In this document: positions 51,042 through 54,467 of the stretch, piece by piece
Layout of the letters: the number at the start of each line of letters is the position of its first letter
Position numbering within the stretch: the stretch's first letter is position 1
DNA from: Bacteroides sp. GM023
GTDB lineage: Bacteria > Bacteroidota > Bacteroidia > Bacteroidales > Bacteroidaceae
Reading direction: 5' to 3'
Assembly (NCBI RefSeq): GCF_014750685.1
Contig: NZ_JAAXGE010000025.1
Span: forward strand, 1-54,467
Length of the DNA: 54,467 nucleotides
Program-made: the position numbers and the translations under genes
The notes under the pieces: model-generated
What the model was told of the DNA's origin: nothing
What the model saw: only the letters and a program-made list of their open reading frames with translations
Databases searched by the model: none

Positions 51042-52373
51042 CTATGCCGCTTTCATCCGCTCACGGATAAGGTTGGCGTTCTTGTTCACAAGGTCTATGA
51101 TGCGCTCGTGATATTCGGTGTCCTGGTTGTGCTTGCCGTGGCACTGCACCACTTCGAGGGTTCGCAAGTCCACCTCTACGGTTTCAATAATCTCATCGCC
51201 AATCCTTGCCGATAGTATGAGGGTGTCGGCTTTCTTGTAGTATCCACTGCCAAACACGCAGATGCCCTGCGTCTTGCCCTCGTTGTAATACTCGTCTATG
51301 CTTTCAAGCACCTTGACGATTATTTCCTCGTCCGTGATTACCAAGCCGAAGAATTTGGATTTGTTGGCGATGAAATCCTCCGCATCTTTCTTTCGTTGGA
51401 GTTGTCGCTGTTGCTCACGCTCACGCCTTTCAATCTCCCAACGGCGTTGCTCTGCGGCTCTTTCCTTCTCGTGTATGGCTTCAATTTTTCGGGTTGCGTT
51501 GTCGTGTGCCGCCATGAAATCTTCGGGACAGATGTTCTTCGGGTTACGGAGGTCTTGACCGAGTTTTTTGAGCATACGCAGATAGTCGCACCACATTGAG
51601 AGGTTGTCTATCTGATACTTGTGACGCTTGGCAATCAGATATGATGCCCAACATTCATCGGCAGTACGGGTATTGAAAAGAAAGTGTTTCATGACCTCAA
51701 TCTCACCGCCTTTCATAAGGGTTTCAATTCTTGGGTCTGAAAGCAAGGCTTTGAAAAGACGCACGGGGGAGATGCCGTGGAAATCGCCCTTGAAGCCGTT
51801 ACGTCTGAGTTGGGGCAATATCCTCATCTTTGGATATGCACAGCTTCTTGCCACCACATCATCGTATAGGCTGTTGTGCGGTCTTACCTCCATATCGCTG
51901 CCTAATGCCCACACATCGCAATAGCAGAAAAGGAAGCCACGGAGCAACGCCATGTCCGTAACCTTGCCGTCGGGTGAAATCCAACGCTGCACGACCTCGT
52001 GGCAGTAGAAACGCATCGGTTCGCCTTTCCTGCTCTCGCATCTGACCTGCGCCACGCGGATTACCTGATACCCTTTGCAGGTGGTTATCACGCTGAAATT
52101 CTGCGTTTCCTTGTAGATGCGTCTGCGTGTGTCCTGCACTTTGAGTTCGGCATGGCATTTGGGGCAGGTGCAGCCTTCAAGGGTGTCGCATAGTCCGCTG
52201 TCGCTGTGCCACTCGTGACCGCAGTCGGAACAGGTGATGTTCCCTTTCTTGGTGCGGTAGCCGATATGCTCAACGCAGTGGCGGTATGCCCAATCTATTT
52301 GTGTCGCTGATATGGGGCGAAGGTTGGCGGAAAGTCTTGCCACCTCTTTCTGTATCTTGGTCTTCGGTTTCAT
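51042..52373 (-). CDS. PcfJ-like protein
   Basis: A 443-residue protein with an N-terminal zinc-ribbon-like cluster (CSDCGHEW, then CTCPKCHAEL, about 39-62) and the PcfJ-like body (YCHEVVQRWISPDGKVTDMA; then KYQIDNLSMWCDYLRML). A coiled, Arg/Gln-rich helix (about 295-335) is near the C-terminal third. PcfJ is known from the Enterococcus pCF10 conjugation region but its task is not defined. Start ATG overlaps the PcfK-like stop by 4 bp. Confidence 0.85.
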   Translation of the reverse strand: MKPKTKIQKEVARLSANLRPISATQIDWAYRHCVEHIGYRTKKGNITCSDCGHEWHSDSGLCDTLEGCTCPKCHAELKVQDTRRRIYKETQNFSVITTCKGYQVIRVAQVRCESRKGEPMRFYCHEVVQRWISPDGKVTDMALLRGFLFCYCDVWALGSDMEVRPHNSLYDDVVARSCAYPKMRILPQLRRNGFKGDFHGISPVRLFKALLSDPRIETLMKGGEIEVMKHFLFNTRTADECWASYLIAKRHKYQIDNLSMWCDYLRMLKKLGQDLRNPKNICPEDFMAAHDNATRKIEAIHEKERAAEQRRWEIERREREQQRQLQRKKDAEDFIANKSKFFGLVITDEEIIVKVLESIDEYYNEGKTQGICVFGSGYYKKADTLILSARIGDEIIETVEVDLRTLEVVQCHGKHNQDTEYHERIIDLVNKNANLIRERMKAA

Positions 52374-52786
52374 AAGCCTAAATCAAATAATGAGGGTTGG
52401 GGTTGGTTTTCTTTTCTCGCTGACGGTCTGTGGCGGTTCTGCAACTTGCGGAGTTCCTCCTCTTGGTATTTGCGGACAGCGTTCTGACGTGCCTCCGCCT
52501 TTTCCTCTGCCGTGAGTTTCACAACGTGGTTCACAACCACTTGGCAGTCCATCGGTTTGCCCACCTCTATCTCGTTTTCCTCATAGTAGTGGATGGCTTG
52601 CCCGAATATCTCTCCGTCCGTGAAACCGTTGCAACCGCTTTTCTGCACATAGTTCAGAATGTGGGTCACGCACTCGTCCATGTTCTTGGCAGGGTTGCGG
52701 TACTTCTTTGCAAATAGCGCATCTTCCTCCGCACGCTGTTCCAAGTACATATATATCGTTCTCTTGAAATGGTCTGTTCCTTTCAT
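52370..52786 (-). CDS. PcfK-like protein
   Basis: A 138-residue protein (MKGTDHFKRTIYMYLEQRAE; CVTHILNYVQKSGCNGFTDG) of the PcfK type, usually paired with PcfJ as here. The C-terminal half is basic with a helical Lys/Glu/Arg stretch (KLTAEEKAEARQNAVRKYQE). Likely cytosolic partner of the PcfJ-like protein. Confidence 0.85.
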   Translation of the reverse strand: MKGTDHFKRTIYMYLEQRAEEDALFAKKYRNPAKNMDECVTHILNYVQKSGCNGFTDGEIFGQAIHYYEENEIEVGKPMDCQVVVNHVVKLTAEEKAEARQNAVRKYQEEELRKLQNRHRPSARKENQPQPSLFDLGL

Positions 52787-52799
52787 ATCGCTGTCATTT

Positions 52800-53021
52800 T
52801 TAGATTATCTGTTTCAGTATCTCTCTCCAATAGGTCGGCTCTACCTCGCTGAGAAGGAAGTCCATGAAATCCCTCCGTGCGTCCTTGTTCAGTTCGTGGT
52901 ACAATCTTCGGAAAGTTTCAAAATTGCCGTTGATGTACGTTTCCACCATATACACGAAGATGTTGTCCACCTCGTAATATCTGCACTGCTGCGCTGCCGT
53001 CTTGCTGTTTCTTTTTGCCAT
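52800..53021 (-). CDS. Small conserved hypothetical protein
   Basis: 73 residues from ATG 53021 (MAKRNSKTAAQQCRYYEVDN). The longer frame upstream overlaps the membrane protein gene and was rejected. Helical (YINGNFETFRRLYHELNKDA). No family recognised; it lies 13 bp upstream of the PcfK-like gene. Confidence 0.65.
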   Translation of the reverse strand: MAKRNSKTAAQQCRYYEVDNIFVYMVETYINGNFETFRRLYHELNKDARRDFMDFLLSEVEPTYWREILKQII

Positions 53022-53032
53022 GTCGGTAAGGG

Positions 53033-53248
53033 TTAAAGGGTGAATAACCAAAGGATGAAGCCAAAGAAGGCAATGGTGGAAAGGATAGCCACGATTACAC
53101 CTATCGCCACTCGGAACACTCCGTTTACAATCTCTCTGATGATGCCCCAAAGGATGCCGAACACCCCGAAGGCGGTGCGCATCATCAAGCCGCATATCGC
53201 CAACCCGATGTGTTGCGCCATTTGTCTGAAATTTGCCGTTGCCGTCAT
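53033..53248 (-). CDS. Small membrane protein
   Basis: 71 residues with two hydrophobic stretches (about 15-35 and 45-70, FRVAIGVIVAILSTIAFFGF). First gene of the minus-strand accessory operon. Function unknown. Confidence 0.65.
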   Translation of the reverse strand: MTATANFRQMAQHIGLAICGLMMRTAFGVFGILWGIIREIVNGVFRVAIGVIVAILSTIAFFGFILWLFTL

Positions 53249-53511
53249 ATCTTCGCTGTTTTTGATTTTTTTGTTTTTAATGCGGATTCAAGAGCTGAGG
53301 GAGTTGAGTTTCAAACTATCTTATCTGCCTCTCGTTTATCCGACATTTTTTTTATGCGTCTTTCTGTCGCATCGGTCGTTTTCGTTTCGGGTGCTTGAAA
53401 AGGTAGGGATTAGGGAATGCAAGGTTTTTCGGTCAAAATACTACCCGCAGGGCTGGAGATTTTTACCGAAAACAGGAGGCTTGACCTTGCTTTCCCGTCC
53501 AATCCCGGAAT

Positions 53512-53519
53512 TACCTTTG
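53512..53519 (+). promoter_or_regulatory. -7 box near the right end
   Basis: TACCTTTG with TTG at 53487-53489 (22-bp spacing). It would make a transcript ending at the terminator at 53965 with no sure gene. Confidence 0.4.
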
Positions 53520-53912
53520 CGCCCAGAACGAAAATGACTGACTGATGCGGCTTACTGAAAGGCGCAAAATGGAGGTAAACGAAAACAGAGGCAGATTGTG
53601 TAGAAAAAAACTTCAGGGGAAAATCCGTAAAAAAAAGAATCACCAAAAGGAAAAAGACATCACCGGAAGCGTGAAAAGGGCAAACCACAACAAAGGAAGT
53701 ATGATTGTTTCCGATCCGACGGAACTTGTTCAGCCGGGTGGCAACAATCATTCTTCCCGGTTTGTCCGGCTGTGTGTGGGCGCCTGTTTCATTCATGGGG
53801 CAGGCTGACACACTCTGCATTCACTTTCCGCTTCCGGCAAAAGAGACAGCGAAAAAAGAAAAATCATTTGAAAACCCGTAAAAGCACCTCTTGGCATAGG
53901 CGCAAAAGAAAG

Positions 53913-53965
53913 GGGCATTGCTTCATCTGTCTAAACATCGTTTAGGCGTGAGGCAATGCCCTTTT
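53913..53965 (+). terminator. Nested hairpin terminator
   Basis: GGGCATTGC (53913-53921) pairs with GCAATGCCC (53953-53961), and an inner CTAAAC/GTTTAG (53931-53936 / 53940-53945) forms a second stem; a T run follows. Confidence 0.75.
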
Positions 53966-53975
53966 CTCCAGCTAT

Positions 53976-54045
53976 GCGGTAGTCGGCACACGTTTGTTCC
54001 AAACTCGTTTTGGGCAATGGTGTGCCGACGGACAATACCGCTTTT
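53976..54045 (+). repeat. Three-segment hairpin near the right end
   Basis: Nested pairs GCGGTA/TACCGC (53976, 54036), TCGGCACAC/GTGTGCCGA (53983, 54020) and CCAAA/TTTGG (53999, 54009), then CTTTT. It is terminator-like, and resembles the plan of the hairpin at 25129-25249. Confidence 0.65.
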
Positions 54046-54112
54046 ACGGAAAATTCTTATGAATGAGGGGATAAAAAACGGGAGTTTATATCAAAATCTC
54101 GAATTAAATAGC

Positions 54113-54120
54113 TACTTTTG
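54113..54120 (+). promoter_or_regulatory. Outward-facing -7 box near attR
   Basis: TACTTTTG fits TAnnTTTG and points out of the element toward the flanking transposase at 54297. No good -33 is seen. Confidence 0.45.
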
Positions 54121-54263
54121 CATACGAAGAGTTCTTTGAAGGTTACGCAACGCGCAGAAGGATAATGCAGTAGATAACTAACTAAATCGTAACCTATTAC
54201 TATCAAGAGCAATTAACCTACGCTCATTTCCAATAAATTACACTCTTTTCGTAACTTCGTTTT

Positions 54264-54273
54264 GCAAATATAC
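54264..54273 (+). other. attR core site
   Basis: GCAAATATAC fits GCAAANNTAC in the same orientation as the left core. The two variable bases differ (TA here, GT at attL), as expected from the heterologous coupling bases of CTnDOT integration. Confidence 0.65.
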
Positions 54274-54296
54274 AATTTAAGGAGTATTCTCAAGGC

Positions 54297-54467
54297 ATGG
54301 ATTCTTTATTTCCTTCCCGTCTTGATGAAAACATTTCTTCGGATGCTCCGGTCCGGCTTGTCAACCAGATTGTTGATGAGCTTGACATCAGTCCGTTGTT
54401 ATCCACTTATAAGGGTGGTGGTTGTCCTGCTTATTATCCCCGCATGCTTTTGAAAGTGTTGTTTTTC
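54297..54467 (+). CDS. IS1182-like transposase, N-terminal part (cut by window end)
   Basis: 57 codons from ATG 54297: MDSLFPSRLDENISSDAPVR, then NQIVDELDISPLLSTYKGGG and PAYYPRMLLKVLFF, the N-terminal DUF772-type segment of IS1182/IS5-like DDE transposases. The rest lies beyond the window. Only 23 bp separate it from the attR core, too little to hold the insertion sequence's own end, so the ICE seems to have inserted between that end and the gene. Confidence 0.75.
   Translation, partial: MDSLFPSRLDENISSDAPVRLVNQIVDELDISPLLSTYKGGGCPAYYPRMLLKVLFF

Larger units (their letters stand above)
53249..54263. other. Right-end non-coding region
   Basis: About 1 kb without a convincing gene. A plus-strand frame 53545-53808 (87 codons, very basic) follows a -7 box TACCTTTG at 53512-53519 but has no recognisable fold. 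The stretch 53890-54045 holds two strong hairpins, listed apart. GGTTACG (54141-54147), CGTAACC (54188-54194) and CGTAACT (54250-54256) are near the core site and may be integrase arm sites. Confidence 0.5.
5078..54273. mobile_element. CTnDOT/CTnERL-family integrative conjugative element
   Basis: About 49.2 kb bounded by two copies of the family core GCAAANNTAC in the same orientation (5078-5087 and 54264-54273). Inside, the gene order intDOT, orf2, xis2c, xis2d, orf3, exc, rteR, bmhA, tetQ, rteA, rteB, rteC, mobCBA, traA-Q matches the CTnDOT family. No ermF segment is present. An AT-rich two-gene NTPase cargo lies between rteC and mobC. GC content is visibly higher in the integration, mob and tra modules than in tetQ and the cargo, which suggests mosaic origin. 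Confidence 0.93.

Noticed and set aside
53545..53808. 87-residue basic reading frame near the right end
   Set aside because: Composition is that of random A/G-rich sequence and no family is recognised; kept only as a note in the right-end region.
53410..53820. 136-residue minus-strand reading frame near the right end
   Set aside because: No leader, no family, and it crosses the region of the plus-strand promoter box; probably chance.
54112..54121. Alternative attR at CTACTTTTGC
   Set aside because: It has the opposite orientation to attL and one mismatch; 54264-54273 matches fully and in the same orientation.
1..54467. CRISPR arrays, rRNA genes, ermF or other macrolide resistance genes
   Set aside because: No regularly spaced repeats, no rRNA signatures and no methyltransferase of the Erm type were seen.

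Overview
The window is a Bacteroides chromosome segment (order Bacteroidales) carrying an almost intact CTnDOT/CTnERL-type integrative conjugative element (ICE) of about 49.2 kb. The lineage call rests on Bacteroidales-type promoters (-7 box TAnnTTTG), non-Shine-Dalgarno AT-rich leaders, and a gene order diagnostic of the family: intDOT-orf2, xis2c-xis2d-orf3-exc, bmhA, tetQ-rteA-rteB, rteC, mobABC, traA-traQ. The 411-residue integrase has the family's unusual Ser259 and the catalytic residues Arg285, Lys287, His345, Arg348 and Tyr381.

Layout. 1-5077 is chromosome: an acid-resistance pair on the minus strand (glutamate decarboxylase then glutaminase), an MFS transporter and an EamA/DMT exporter on the plus strand, and two terminators. 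The ICE runs from the core site at 5078-5087 to a matching core in the same orientation at 54264-54273. From left to right it holds the integration module (5088-7016), two minus-strand HTH genes (7094-7730), the excision operon ending in the topoisomerase exc (7932-12388), the small RNA rteR (about 12406-12495), a DUF1896 gene and a giant methylase/helicase protein (12551-18809), the tetracycline-inducible tetQ-rteA-rteB operon behind a leader with a three-codon peptide (19302-25025), a structured intergenic RNA and a RibD-like gene (25048-25727), rteC, an AT-rich cargo of two P-loop NTPase genes (26873-31284), mobCBA on the minus strand, the oriT region, the long tra operon (35829-49415), and a minus-strand accessory operon with PcfJ/PcfK-like genes (49903-53248). 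There is no ermF region, so the element is closer to CTnERL in size. Beyond the right end is the start of an IS1182-like transposase cut by the window edge.

How it works together (family knowledge plus what is seen). Tetracycline relieves attenuation in the tetQ leader and raises TetQ, RteA and RteB. RteA/RteB activate rteC, and RteC activates the excision operon, upstream of which a perfect 15-bp palindrome is seen. Exc and the Xis proteins with IntDOT excise the element; MobA/MobB nick at oriT, MobC couples, and the Tra proteins form the type IV secretion channel. RteR keeps transfer genes down without tetracycline.

Most notable: (1) the single-stranded part of RteR is the reverse complement of a 17-18 nt motif found just before the start codons of mobA, traI, traN and the DUF1896 gene, and in the exc and traE leaders; (2) a 10-bp tandem duplication splits a KAP-family NTPase gene, and removing one unit exactly restores a 1084-residue frame; (3) a promoter, a 121-nt multi-segment hairpin and a terminator between rteB and the RibD-like gene look like an undescribed RNA.
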